From an uncultured Collinsella sp. (GTDB lineage Bacteria > Actinomycetota > Coriobacteriia > Coriobacteriales > Coriobacteriaceae), in contig CABUTR010000006.1 of the NCBI GenBank assembly GCA_902494555.1, positions 1-64,000 of the forward strand: a stretch of 64,000 nt of DNA, read 5' to 3'. Positions 8,868 to 17,322 of this stretch are shown here, one piece after another. Within the stretch, counting starts at the first letter, position 1. Each line of letters starts with the position of its first letter. A program made the translations under genes and the position numbers. Below the pieces are notes generated by a model. That model did no database searches and was not told the origin of the DNA. It saw nothing but the letters and a program-made list of their open reading frames with translations.

Positions 8868-9409
8868 CTACTTTCCGGCCCAAGGGCTCTTGCCATCGAG
8901 GGCCATCCAATGACCGCCCTCGCATGTTTCTTTGAAGTCCTCATACGCTTCCTGGGTGATTTCCTTAGCTTCAAGTTTCTCCTTCATCTCGTTCCAGTTG
9001 GAAAGCAGAGCAAAGAAGGAGGAGTTGCCAGGCTTAGCCACAATGACTGACTGCCCGTTAATCTTTGTCACGGTATAGCCGAAGGCGTCCTCATTCTCGA
9101 GAATTGCGTAATAGAACTCCATACAGGGACCGAAATCGGGAGAGTTGAGATACTCCGGCCTGATCTCCAGGCCATAGCGATGCGCTCTTGGACCTCAGGC
9201 TTGGACTTCCTGGCGCCAAGGCCGTAGCTGCGAAGGGCACTCTCGCTGATACCGGAGAGCCGGGCAAGGTCCTTCTGGCCATGACCCCTCTTCAATCTGA
9301 GCTTCTTGATCCCGCGAGCGTATCTGGGCGCAATGTTGCCGCTAAACAATTCCTCAAACACGTTCTCGTCCTGTCCTAATGGTCCTGGCGCCTTGAAAAC
9401 GCTGTTCAA
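8868..9409 (-). pseudogene. XRE family regulator with a single frameshift
   Basis: Two overlapping frames make one protein. The first, from TTG 9409 (GAGGTG upstream), has an XRE helix-turn-helix with LARLSGISESALRSYGLGAR. The second carries LEIRPEYLNSPDFGPCMEFY and runs to the stop at 8868. The join falls near 9165-9175: loss of one base in the codon after ERIAMA shifts the frame. Either the gene is newly broken or the assembly is wrong. The C-terminal half (about 84 residues) is otherwise well kept. Three CTCAC/GTGAG repeats upstream are the likely operators. Confidence 0.75.
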
Positions 9410-9419
9410 ATGTTAACAC

Positions 9420-9512
9420 CTCACGAAAATGTGAGCAATTCTTGCAATCTCTACTTCCTCTCACTTTTGTGAGGAAGTCTGTTCAGATAAGCAAACCTCA
9501 CGCATATGTGAT
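9420..9512. promoter_or_regulatory. Three inverted-repeat operators of the XRE/AIPR cassette
   Basis: CTCAC-N6-GTGAG lies at 9420-9435, CTCAC-N4-GTGAG at 9460-9473 and CTCAC-N6-GTGAT at 9497-9512. The first is immediately upstream of the TTG start at 9409. Spacing of about 37-40 bases fits cooperative binding along one face of the DNA. Confidence 0.65.
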
Positions 9513-9560
9513 ATTTGAAAGCGACTCGAAGACGGAAAATGAGAATGAGTGCGCAGATGA

Positions 9561-9911
9561 TTGAAGCAGAGAAAGCCGCTGAAGCCCGAACGCCTCGAAA
9601 ACTACGCTTACAGGGTGGCCCGCAGACTGAACCCAGAGCTTGAGGAGAAGGGATGCTTGGTAGTCAAGGACAGGGTGAGCGCGGACTACTTCGCCGAGCG
9701 ATTCTTCAATAAGGAAGGCGTCGACAATGTCGAAGATGAGGGCCTTCTCTCGAACGTGATGTTCGACACTTACGAGACGGGCGATGGGAAACGGGTGCAG
9801 ATCTCATTCGGTAAAGGTGATCGCACCGTCTTCCGCAAGGTAATGAGAACCGAGGACCGACCATCGAGTTCGCGCCCGCGCCGCGTACCGAAGCACAGTC
9901 GAGGGCGCTGA
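9561..9911 (+). CDS. Hypothetical phage-derived fragment
   Basis: This open frame of 116 residues is not a family I recognise. The first 85 residues look coding (ERLENYAYRVARRLNPELEE, KDRVSADYFAERFF). From about residue 90 the frame runs into a decayed phage portal gene that is read in another frame, so the natural C-terminus is lost. It is probably a relic of the same prophage. Confidence 0.35.
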   Translation: MKQRKPLKPERLENYAYRVARRLNPELEEKGCLVVKDRVSADYFAERFFNKEGVDNVEDEGLLSNVMFDTYETGDGKRVQISFGKGDRTVFRKVMRTEDRPSSSRPRRVPKHSRGR

Positions 9912-10290
9912 GGCTGGCGCTGCAGGTGCTCGGCGATTTAACGGGGCTTGGGCATTAGCTACTTCGACTTCGACAACGTGGGGTGCGCGAAGGCGGAGAC
10001 CGAGGTATCGAGCGACAACTCCGCCCTCATGCGCAATACACGCAAGCATGAGAACTCGCTGCAGAGGCCGATTTCGGACATGCCACGCGCCCTTCTCGCT
10101 TGCGCGGCGGGCATGGGAGAAGCCATGCCCGCCGAGGACAACGTGCGGGTACTGTTCGACGACTCGATCATCTAGAACACCGAGACCGAGAAGGAGCGCG
10201 ACATGAGGGAAGTCGCCACGGGGCTGATGCTTCCCTGGGAGTAACGCGCGCTGGTATAGGGAGAGCGAGGACGTCGCTAAGCGCAACGTT
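9850..10290 (+). pseudogene. Degraded phage portal protein gene
   Basis: Fragments across two frames and two in-frame stops read like a phage portal protein: ALRLALQVLGDLTGLG, then ISYFDFDN, TEVSSDNSALMRNTRKHEN, RALLACAAGMGEAMP, VRVLFDDSII, stop, TEKERDMREVATGLMLPWE, stop. The SSDNSALMRN block and the FDDSII-x-DTxxEK pattern are typical of actinobacterial siphophage portals. The gene is dead, and no terminase or capsid gene remains next to it. Confidence 0.65.
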
Positions 10291-10456
10291 GCCACCAGCA
10301 CAGCGCGGGTGGCTTCGCAGAATTCTTCTCGGTACGTTGTTGCTCGGCATGAAAAGAGCTTCTCACCCCAAGCCTCGCCTGGGCGCGAGCAGAGAAGCCC
10401 AGAACGCCCTGGATGCCATACGACGCAGGAAGGGTTCGCAAGGCCCTCCTCGCCCG

Positions 10457-10956
10457 CTATGAAATCAGGCCTGGGAAGTGGGTGGCCATGAATCCACCGT
10501 GGGTCGCAGCGTTCAGCGCAAACGACGTGCCGTCGTTGATGGCCTTGATTGAGTTCCAAAGCGATTTGACAACCGAAGGCCTGGGTTCCTTCTCAGCCAG
10601 AACATCCTTCAGAGCCCCTATAGCGTCTGAGTCCATAGCACAGCAAGCGGCTTTTTCGGAGATGGCGTCGGAGAAGCAAAGGTGCTCGTCCTTGATCCAG
10701 AACTGCATCTCGCTGGCCTCCTTGGTGAGCCAGGTGTGCTCACGGACCTTCGGCCTCACCTCTGCCTCGTAGACATTGCAGAAGTCGGCGAAGGTCATGT
10801 CCATGGCGTCGTCCTTGAGAGTCTTGAAGCTCTTCTCCCACAAAAGCGCCTCGAGCTCGGTCTGGAATCCCTTCTTGGTCTTGTGTCGCTTGGCTCCGCG
10901 CGCGTCGCGGTAGTAGAACTGCACGTAGAAGAGGCCTGTCTTCCTGTCCTTATAGG
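10457..10956 (-). pseudogene. Tyrosine recombinase (integrase) N-terminal fragment
   Basis: The minus strand reads YKDRKTGLFYVQFYYRDARG, then a core-binding segment MTFADFCNVYEAEVRPKVRE. This is the arm-binding and SAM-like N-terminus of a phage/ICE integrase. After about residue 80 the sequence changes to unrelated coding text (FSDAISEKAACCAMDSDAIG), and no catalytic R-HxxR-Y part follows. The gene is truncated by rearrangement; the upstream end abuts the IS3 element. It is the only integrase trace in the island. Confidence 0.65.
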
Positions 10957-11960
10957 CTGGCAGCGTTCGCCTCCGGAAAGAAACGGGCCTCGAACAGGTT
11001 GCTGCGGATGAATCTACCCCGATCCCATTGACAGCTTTTCGCCGCCTTCGAGCGGCTGTTTTCCTTGGGCCAATTGGTCTTCTCGAACTTGGCGGGGCTG
11101 AGGTAGCCCAGCGCCGAATACGTCCTCGACCTGTTGTAGATTACCTCGATGTACTCGAACAGATCCAGCGCGGCCTCCTCGCACGTGGCGTAGGTGCGCA
11201 CGTGCACGCATTCCGACTTCACAATGCCCATGAGCGACCCCATGGCCGCGTTGCCCCACATCGACGAGATCGGCCCCATCGACGGCCTGATGCCGTTCCC
11301 CCGCATGGTCTTGGACAGAAGCAGCGACAAGTGCTGCGAGCCGTGATCGCAGTGATGGACGCATCCCTCTGGCGGGTTTCTCCCGGCCAGTGCCATCTTC
11401 AGCGCGGCGTCTGCCAGCTCGGCCGTGATGCTCGAGCCCATCGACCATCCCACGATGCGTCGCGGCCATATGTCCATCACGAGCGCCAGATACAGCCAGC
11501 CCTAGCGGGTCTTCACGTAGGTGATGTCCGCGAACCGCGCCATGTTGGGGCCGCCGGCCTCGAGCCTGCGCCCCACCAGGTCCAGCGCCGATTCGCGCTT
11601 GGACGCCCGCTTTTCGCCCGAGGGGCGCTTGGCGCACGCGCGCATGACGCCGCGCCGGCCCCACTCCCGCATGATGCGAGCCACGCGCCTGCGCGAGATG
11701 CGCACCCCGAGCGCCCGCAGCCGCATGAACGTCTTGGGTACGCCGTAGACGCCCCAAACCTCGTCCCTGACCTGGGATATCGCGACGGCAAGCCCATCGT
11801 CGCGCAGGGCGTGCGCGCTTGGCGGGCGCGATTTCCACGCGTAATAGCCCTGGCGCGCCGCCTTAAGCGCCGTGCGCATCTCCGACACCGGCCGATTGGG
11901 CTCGTTGAGGGATTTGGACTCGGACTCCGCCCTCTTTGCGGAAAGGCCTGCAGCTGCCTG
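10950..11960 (-). pseudogene. IS3 family transposase OrfB with amber stop
   Basis: OrfB has its N-terminal HTH_21 part (SEMRTALKAARQGYYAWKSR) and an rve integrase core (ARFADITYVKTR, stop, GWLYLALVMDIWPRRIVGWS, then CVHHCDHGSQH and IEVIYNRSRTYSALGYLSP). A TAG at 11502-11504 interrupts the catalytic domain just after the first Asp motif. The native stop also seems lost, because the frame reads through the terminal repeat to 10950. The element is probably immobile. Confidence 0.75.
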
Positions 11961-12312
11961 CTGGCGAAGAGGGCGCTCGCTTTTAAAAGCATCTCGTTCT
12001 TGCGCTTGAGCCGCTCATTCTCCCTCTTCAGCCCGCGCGGGTCCTCGGCCATCTGGAACGGGTTGGCGTCGGGCGCGGACCCGGCGGCGTTGGCTTTCCC
12101 CACCCAATCCGACAGGCTGCCCGCGCCGCAGCCCGGCCCGCGCGCCACCTCGGCGTACGCGGTGCCCGATTTCCCGTACGGCCCCACTGCCTCCTGCTTG
12201 AATTCCGCCGTGTGCCTGGGGGATGGATTGCCCATGGCCCGCCTCGCTTTCCCCGTCGCGGCCATCGTACCGAAACGGAAATCGACTTGTCAACGGATCT
12301 GGGGCAGATTCA
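11009..12312 (-). mobile_element. IS3 family insertion sequence, degenerate
   Basis: Imperfect terminal inverted repeats lie at 11009-11035 and 12288-12312; both outer ends read TGAATCT followed by a CCCC-GATCC-TTGACA block. The length is about 1.3 kb with two overlapping transposase frames, as expected for IS3. No clear target duplication is seen. The left flank is integrase-related and the right flank is a phage lysin tail, so a deletion accompanied or followed insertion. Confidence 0.75.
11940..12235 (-). CDS. IS3 family transposase OrfA
   Basis: The N-terminal frame of the IS3 element starts MGNPSPRHTAEFKQEAV, with GAGGCGGG upstream. It has a helix-turn-helix and the leucine-zipper segment LKRENERLKRKNEMLLKASA found in OrfA proteins. 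The frame stays open past the OrfB overlap, so the 3' limit given is approximate. Ribosomal frameshifting into OrfB near ALFASRQLQ is the usual expression mode of the family. Confidence 0.7.
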
Positions 12313-12428
12313 ATGCGATGGCACGTGCCGTGATTTGCGGCGACTACGACAACGGAGACGAGAGGAAGCGGCGCCTGGGGTCCTACTACTCGATCGTCCA
12401 GACTCGCGTGAACGAAATGCTGTCATGA
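12313..12428 (+). pseudogene. Phage lysin C-terminal CW_7 repeat remnant
   Basis: This short frame reads MARAVICGDYDNGDERKRRL and ends VQTRVNEMLS. It matches the CW_7 cell-wall binding repeat of Cpl-7-type phage and bacterial lysins (ARxVIxGxxGNGxERKxRL...VQxxVNxxL). The catalytic part is missing because the IS3 element ends at its 5' edge. This is another trace of the decayed prophage. Confidence 0.65.
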
Positions 12429-12745
12429 GACCGAGACTACGGTGGCCTGGCGGACAGGTGGGCTGGTTCCTCGGGATTACGGGATGCCTGGTCCTGGTGA
12501 TCGTTCTGTTGCCGCTGATGCCGCTCTTCGAGATGCACGACGACATCCGAAGGCATACGAAGAGAAGCGAGCGTCGAGGGATCCGCCATCTATCTCGAAG
12601 CGGCACCCTTTCTATTCTGTGCATATGTTCGACGCACTGCCGCCTGATAAAATTCCGTTTGCGACTCATTTGCATTCGGAGTATATCGACAGGTGGCTAT
12701 GACTATGAGATTTTCCTTCTTTGGCAAGCGCGACGACGAACCTGA
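12425..12745 (+). CDS. Small putative membrane protein after the lysin relic
   Basis: The ATG overlaps the lysin stop (ATGA), which suggests translational coupling. Residues about 13-34 form one hydrophobic segment (WFLGITGCLVLVIVLLPLMP). The later part of the frame looks non-native and overlaps the start of the next gene, so the protein is probably shorter or frameshifted. A phage lysis or accessory role is only a guess from position. Confidence 0.35.
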   Translation: MRPRLRWPGGQVGWFLGITGCLVLVIVLLPLMPLFEMHDDIRRHTKRSERRGIRHLSRSGTLSILCICSTHCRLIKFRLRLICIRSISTGGYDYEIFLLWQARRRT

Positions 12746-14030
12746 ACCAGAAGAGGAGCGCGCGAAAAATGACATCGTTCCTACGGAAGGCAACGAGATA
12801 GTTCCCACGTTAGATAACGAGGACGTGGACCTCGCCCTCTATGACCATGTGACCCTCGATGTCAGGGCAATCGGCGGAGAGGCATACGCCGACGCCCTGA
12901 TACCCATGGCGGCTAAGGCGGCAGATGCGGCAGCCCAATGGGACCATGCCATCGTTCGATTCCCCGAAGGCGCAGGATGGAATGATCTGCTCAACCGAAA
13001 GACTCCCGGCTGGGAGGAGTGGAAGCAGCTTGGCGTCCTCAAGGACGGCAGGTTTCAGCCCCATGCCGCAATCAGGCAGGCGAAGCTCCAACCTGTTGCA
13101 GTAGCCAACCTAGCTTTACAGGGAGCCGCCATCGTTGTGGGCCAGGCCTACATGGCAGAGATAAGCAAACAGCTTGAGGGCATCGAGTCTGGCATCGCCG
13201 CAATCCAACAGGAGATGAGGCTCGAGCGCGAAGCAGACATAGAAGCGCGATTCGAGAAGCTTCTCGAATACCTCTCCCAGTACGACGAGATCTCAACCAA
13301 CCCAGAAAAGAGGCAGGCCGTGCATAACGCCATTGAGGGAATATGCGTTGAAACCCTCAAGGCATGGAAATTCCAGGTAAAGGCTATGCGCGAGTTCGGT
13401 ACGCGCATGGAACGCTCGAGGCGTTTGAAGGACGACGAGGTACGGGCAAGACTTCACGAGTTCCAAGGCAAGGAGCGAGACGCACAGGCTGCGTTTCGGC
13501 TCTTCCTGGCTGCAGAGCAGGCTTCAATGCAATACGACGGGGATTTCAGCGCCGGTAGGATAGCGCGCGAGCGCGAGAAGATTGGCAAATGCCTCGATGA
13601 CTATGCCGAGGTTCGCGATAAGGTCCAGGACCTGCTCACAGAGAGGATCAAGGACGTACGCGGCGGCTTGCTTGCTGTGCCTGACGCGGAAGACGATGGC
13701 TACGAGCCCCAGAACCTGGTCTTTGACGCAGCTCACTTTGTGGCACATAACGCTCCGCGAGTTACGCCTCTTGCACTGCGCAAGGAGGCACAGAGGCAGG
13801 CGGCAATCAAGAGGAGCCGCTACCGTCGGGCAGTGGGCGTCGACGATCCGGTTGCTTTGATAGGCGAAGAGCGCGAGGATGAGCTTGCACGCATGAGTTT
13901 CATCTACAACGAGGCCGACGCGATGCTCATCGATGGCGACGGCGTCCACTTCCTGAAAATGCATGCCGACGAAAAGGCGCTCGAAGCGAACGATGCCGAG
14001 GTCATCGACGAGCGCCATGAGGATGAATAA
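12699..14030 (+). CDS. Uncharacterised 443-residue protein
   Basis: I do not recognise the family. The protein has an acidic N-terminal tail (residues 8-45) and a central Ala-rich hydrophobic stretch (VANLALQGAAIVVGQAYMAE, about 133-152). A long charged helical region with coiled-coil periodicity follows (about 155-330), then an acidic C-terminus. The ATG at 12699 or 12705 is likely; a GTG at 12693 is also possible. It is bounded by a hairpin at 14035. It sits in the defence-rich island as a single gene, which makes a defence or element-maintenance role possible but unproven. Confidence 0.65.
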   Translation: MTMRFSFFGKRDDEPEPEEERAKNDIVPTEGNEIVPTLDNEDVDLALYDHVTLDVRAIGGEAYADALIPMAAKAADAAAQWDHAIVRFPEGAGWNDLLNRKTPGWEEWKQLGVLKDGRFQPHAAIRQAKLQPVAVANLALQGAAIVVGQAYMAEISKQLEGIESGIAAIQQEMRLEREADIEARFEKLLEYLSQYDEISTNPEKRQAVHNAIEGICVETLKAWKFQVKAMREFGTRMERSRRLKDDEVRARLHEFQGKERDAQAAFRLFLAAEQASMQYDGDFSAGRIAREREKIGKCLDDYAEVRDKVQDLLTERIKDVRGGLLAVPDAEDDGYEPQNLVFDAAHFVAHNAPRVTPLALRKEAQRQAAIKRSRYRRAVGVDDPVALIGEEREDELARMSFIYNEADAMLIDGDGVHFLKMHADEKALEANDAEVIDERHEDE

Positions 14031-14034
14031 AGCG

Positions 14035-14063
14035 GAAGGCCGCCAACACGATTGACGGCCTTC
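14035..14063 (+). terminator. Hairpin terminator
   Basis: GAAGGCCG and CGGCCTTC form an 8-bp stem five bases after the stop at 14030, followed by a TC-rich tract. The U-run is weak. Confidence 0.55.
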
Positions 14064-14084
14064 TCTCTTGTTATGTCGGTTCAG

Positions 14085-14399
14085 ACTAGCTGAGCGGCTC
14101 GAGCCCACAGTACAGTGGTCCTCCGTCGCCCACGAGACATCCCACCACCACTGGGGCGACTTGACTCCGGATGCGCAGAGCATGTTCAAAAGCTTGGCGC
14201 GGGCATCCGGGGGCAGCTGCTCGAAGTCCCCGCGCATGGCATCGGCGAGCACGGCCTTGCTCGCGCTCATCATGTCGTTGCAGACCCCCTTCTTCTCGTC
14301 CAGGCTGTAGCTCTCGGGCGAGCAGATACAGAGGTCTGCCCAGAAGTAGGCCATGCCCTCGGCCTGAGTGAGTTCGGTCATCTTCACTTCGTTAATCAT
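14085..14399 (-). CDS. Small hypothetical protein, 3' end uncertain
   Basis: From ATG 14399 (GAGGAG nine bases upstream) the frame reads MINEVKMTELTQAEGMAYFW, then about 100 residues that look coding, including FEQLPPDARAKLLNMLCASG. No stop occurs before the frame enters the antisense of the preceding gene; it would continue to 13524. The natural C-terminus has probably been lost, so the 3' limit given is where native-looking sequence ends. The family is unknown. Confidence 0.4.
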
Positions 14400-15166
14400 C
14401 TTTCTAATCTCCTCTCCGTACCCAGCATCGCGAATGGTGACGCTGGGGTGGTACGAATTCCGGTACGAATAATCCCGAAAGGAGTGCTTTCTTTCGAAGC
14501 AAAGTGGTGTGCTGATTTCTCGGACACACAGCTTCTGACCTGCGGTTTCGTTGTGTTTCTGGGTGGAGTGCAGAAAAGTGTTTTCTTGAGAGTTTTATCC
14601 CCACTCTTTCACGCTCGTTTGCCGTAGCGTCATTCCAGCCTATTCCAGTTGGGTCGTCGACTATAACCGTCTTACCCCCAAATCCCGCCGCGTGACTTCG
14701 CGTGAGTGTTAGGGACGAAACGTGGGACAACGCAGACAACTTTTCGGCTGCCGAAGGCCCGCAGTTTCGTTTTTGTCCCCCGGGAAAATACGAGCAGGTT
14801 TTGGGGTTCGGAATTACTCGAAACGAATGACAAAGCGGCTAATTGTCTTTATTGAAACCTATTTGGCGAAGCGAATCGTAGCCGGTGGCTTTATCGGTTC
14901 GCGTCCCTGCAAGTCAAGAGGAACGCGCAAGAGAGATATATTAAAGAGTCGTTACTGGCGGCTTTATCTTCGACCGCTGGAACAGCGTTCGCTTGCGATC
15001 TACCAAAGGTATGACCTTGGTAGATTGTCTCTTGCTATCAGTCCTGTCGTCACCAGGGGCGCGCGCGTTGAATCGATGCAGCGGGCGCATAAAAGCAAAT
15101 GGAGGCTAAAGACGCCCATTCAAGATAGCCGCACGCAGGCGGGTATCGAAAGGAGGCATTGCCCTC
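14400..15166. other. Gene-free stretch with a degenerate attachment-arm repeat
   Basis: No gene was recognised. The part 14629-14800 is a diverged copy of the arm repeat seen at 20250-20420 and 26840-27010: CGTCATTCCAG, later GGGACGAAACGTGGGACAAC, then TTTTTGTCCC. A near-palindrome (ATCTACCAA and TTGGTAGAT) lies at 14998-15025. The stretch reads as an element end. Confidence 0.4.
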
Positions 15167-16399
15167 CTAGAATGCCCTCCCTTCCCGCATGAACTCGGGG
15201 ATGTTGGCATGAATGATGCCATCGCGCTGCTGGATGGGGTCGCTTCGCGTAAGCAGGTACTTGGGGTAGTTGTCCCTGATCTGTTGGAACGGCCGGTATT
15301 CGCGCTCCTCCGTTGCCCGGTCGGCCATGATGGTCATGGCAACCTGAACGTATGCGTAGCCCATCTCGGGGTTCCTGAGGATGAAGTCACATTCCAGCTT
15401 CCCGATGCGTCCGACGCTGACCTTGCAACCCTGTGCGCGAGCGTAGCGATAGACGATGTTCTCAAGGACGGGCCCGTAGTTGATGCGGTTGTCGGTGTTG
15501 AGGGCGAAGTAGAAGCCTAGGTCCGCCAGGTAGTACTTTTGCTCGCCCCGCAGCGATTTCCGCGACTTCAGGTCGAAGCGGGCGCACTTGCTGACAATCT
15601 TCGCGTCTTCGAGGATCTGGAGGTATCGCGCGAGCGTCTCACGCTTGACCTTCACGCCCTGTTTGCTCTCGAGGTCGGATTGGATGTTCGCAAGCGATGT
15701 GGTGGCGCCGAAGTTGTTGATGACGTAGTCGCGCACCTGGTTGAACACGGAGACGTTCTTGATCTTCACGCGCCTGCGAATGTCCTTTTCGAAGATCTCC
15801 TGGATTACCGCCGCGACGTAAGCACGCTTGTCGGCGAGTCCGGGATAATCCATTGCTTTCGGGAAGCCGCCCTCGAGGATGTAGGAGTCAAATTCCGCGA
15901 CCGGATTCGGGTTCACAGGCAGTCCCAAGAAGCGCTTCATCTGGCAATACTCGCCAAAGTCCAGCGTCTGCATCTCGAATTCGATGTAGCGCCCGGTTAG
16001 CTTCGTGGCCAGTTCGCCCGAAAGCAGGTAGGAGTTTGACCCTGTGATGAAGATAGAGAAGCCGCCTTCGGTGCGAAACCCGTTGAGCACGTCTTCGAAA
16101 CCCTCAACGTTTTGTACCTCGTCGATAAAAAGGTACTTTGTCCCCGAGATGGCGAGCAGGGGCTCGATGAAGGCCTCGAGCTGTTCTGGAGCCTTGACGG
16201 ATCGGTACCCGTATCGGTCAAGGTCGAAAAAGACTATGTGCCCACCATCGACACCTTCAGCCCTCAGCTCTTCGGCGATGCACTGCATGAGGCAGGATTT
16301 GCCGCAGCGGCGGACGCCCGTGATGACCTTGATCATCCCATCGTCATGGTAGAAGCCGCGAATCTTCTTCAGATAGTTTTCACGGGGAAACAAACGCAT
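15167..16399 (-). CDS. AAA ATPase with DUF4143 domain
   Basis: This 410-residue protein has an N-terminal AAA domain: P-loop ITGVRRCGKSCLMQ at about 25-38, Walker B KYLFIDEVQ at about 88-96 and a sensor ITGSNSYLLSGEL. The DUF4143 winged-helix and nuclease-like C-terminus ends with the GKLECDFILRNPE and AYVQVAMTIM segments, which resemble a PD-(D/E)xK core. I start at ATG 16399 because an inverted repeat covers the region upstream. The cellular role of the family is poorly known; it is common on mobile islands. A broken relative lies at 5988 and a C-terminal relic at 27334. Confidence 0.85.
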   Translation of the reverse strand: MRLFPRENYLKKIRGFYHDDGMIKVITGVRRCGKSCLMQCIAEELRAEGVDGGHIVFFDLDRYGYRSVKAPEQLEAFIEPLLAISGTKYLFIDEVQNVEGFEDVLNGFRTEGGFSIFITGSNSYLLSGELATKLTGRYIEFEMQTLDFGEYCQMKRFLGLPVNPNPVAEFDSYILEGGFPKAMDYPGLADKRAYVAAVIQEIFEKDIRRRVKIKNVSVFNQVRDYVINNFGATTSLANIQSDLESKQGVKVKRETLARYLQILEDAKIVSKCARFDLKSRKSLRGEQKYYLADLGFYFALNTDNRINYGPVLENIVYRYARAQGCKVSVGRIGKLECDFILRNPEMGYAYVQVAMTIMADRATEEREYRPFQQIRDNYPKYLLTRSDPIQQRDGIIHANIPEFMREGRAF

Positions 16400-16429
16400 A
16401 CTGACTCCAATCTTCATTGGAGTCAGTAT
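16398..16429. promoter_or_regulatory. Palindrome over the DUF4143 ATPase start
   Basis: Perfect 14-base arms (ATACTGACTCCAAT and its complement) with a four-base loop cover the start codon and a minus-strand -10-like TATACT at 16430-16425. Protein bound here, or an RNA hairpin, would block both transcription and translation. Autoregulation is inferred. Confidence 0.6.
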
Positions 16430-16500
16430 ATCAAATTACTGATTTATTGGGGTATTTTTTATCATCTAAACGACTTATACCCCCATAACTAAGAAATTTT

Positions 16501-16520
16501 CTATTCCCACTCAGTAATCG
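16501..16520. other. Attachment-site-like guaA-end repeat (second copy)
   Basis: CTATTCCCACTCA repeats the guaA 3' end (CTACTCCCACTCGATGG at 31558). On the minus strand it reads as codons ending GAGTGGGAATAG, as in guaA (Glu-Trp-Glu-stop). The surrounding 16430-16809 has no gene that I can identify. Confidence 0.5.
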
Positions 16521-16809
16521 AATCGTGCATTTCCATGGTCTCTCGTCTACATGGCGTAGCGTCGTCTCCCCGTTAACCGAATCAGACGCATTTCGCGTGT
16601 CCGAGTTGAACTCAAATTGAACTCAACGCCGACTTATCGGTCGGGGGCTATCGAGCCACAAGAGCCGCGTGCCGTGCATGCTTGAGAATCAATAACCCGT
16701 CGCGTACACCGCAAAACCATTGCTCCAAATCCATGCAAACAGGCCCGACAACAAATGTGCTTGGCAGCAAGTTGCTGAGCCGTTCCAAATGTAACGGATA
16801 TTTTTTACT

Positions 16810-17322
16810 TCAACTCAGAGCTTCCTTTACAGCCCGATAGTCCCAACAGCACTGCCCATTTTTGTAATGCTGCATTGCCACGTGCTTTCCGAACCACTTG
16901 ATGCAATCCGGACACTTGTCCCTATCAACTCGCGTCGAATTGTAAAGAACGACAATGGCCAGTCCATCGCTTTTCGCCTTCTCGCACTCATACTCAACAT
17001 AGCTGCGATAATCGACGCGGTGACCACGGGCGCAAGCACTAGTCCAGCTGTTATAACTCGAACACAGTTGACAGCCGCCGCTTCTGAGATTCTTGGTCTT
17101 CTCTCCCACAATGAGCACAAAACGTTTTGAGATATCAAGCCGCAGCTGCAGTGACTTTTTAATGCTGCAATTCAAACTCGTGTCTCGAGCCTGATGGAGG
17201 TCATGGGCATCGACAAAGTCCAGCGAAAGATACTTGCTTTCTTTCCACTTGTACAGCTGGTCAATAGCATCTTTGTCCCCATCCCAATCCCCTGCGATAT
17301 ACGTCTTTGTCCTATAAGCCAT
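16810..17322 (-). CDS. thsB: TIR-domain protein, Thoeris ThsB-like
   Basis: This 170-residue protein has a TIR-like fold: TYIAGDWDGDKD at the N-terminus, LDFVDAHDLHQARDTSLNC at about 35-53, ISKRFVLIVGEKTK at about 65-78 and YRSYVEYECEKA at about 107-118, which carries the likely catalytic Glu. In Thoeris, ThsB senses phage and makes an NAD-derived signal. The gene overlaps the upstream macrodomain gene by 11 bases, so the pair is co-translated. The partner type indicates a type II system, in which the TIR product is histidine-ADP-ribose. The assignment rests on domain pairing and motif memory. Confidence 0.8.
   Translation of the reverse strand: MAYRTKTYIAGDWDGDKDAIDQLYKWKESKYLSLDFVDAHDLHQARDTSLNCSIKKSLQLRLDISKRFVLIVGEKTKNLRSGGCQLCSSYNSWTSACARGHRVDYRSYVEYECEKAKSDGLAIVVLYNSTRVDRDKCPDCIKWFGKHVAMQHYKNGQCCWDYRAVKEALS

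Noticed and set aside
9420..9512. CRISPR-like reading of the repeated CTCAC units
   Set aside because: There are only three short, inverted units with unequal inner spacers; they fit operators, and no cas gene is present in the window.
9804..10559. A 251-codon minus-strand frame
   Set aside because: It is antisense to the portal relic and overlaps the integrase fragment; no motif was seen.
11028..12428. A 466-codon plus-strand frame across the IS3 element
   Set aside because: It is antisense to the transposase; only its last 38 codons, the CW_7 lysin remnant, look real.
13524..14084. Extension of the small minus-strand gene to 291 residues
   Set aside because: This part is antisense to the 443-residue protein and crosses its terminator; it has no native features.
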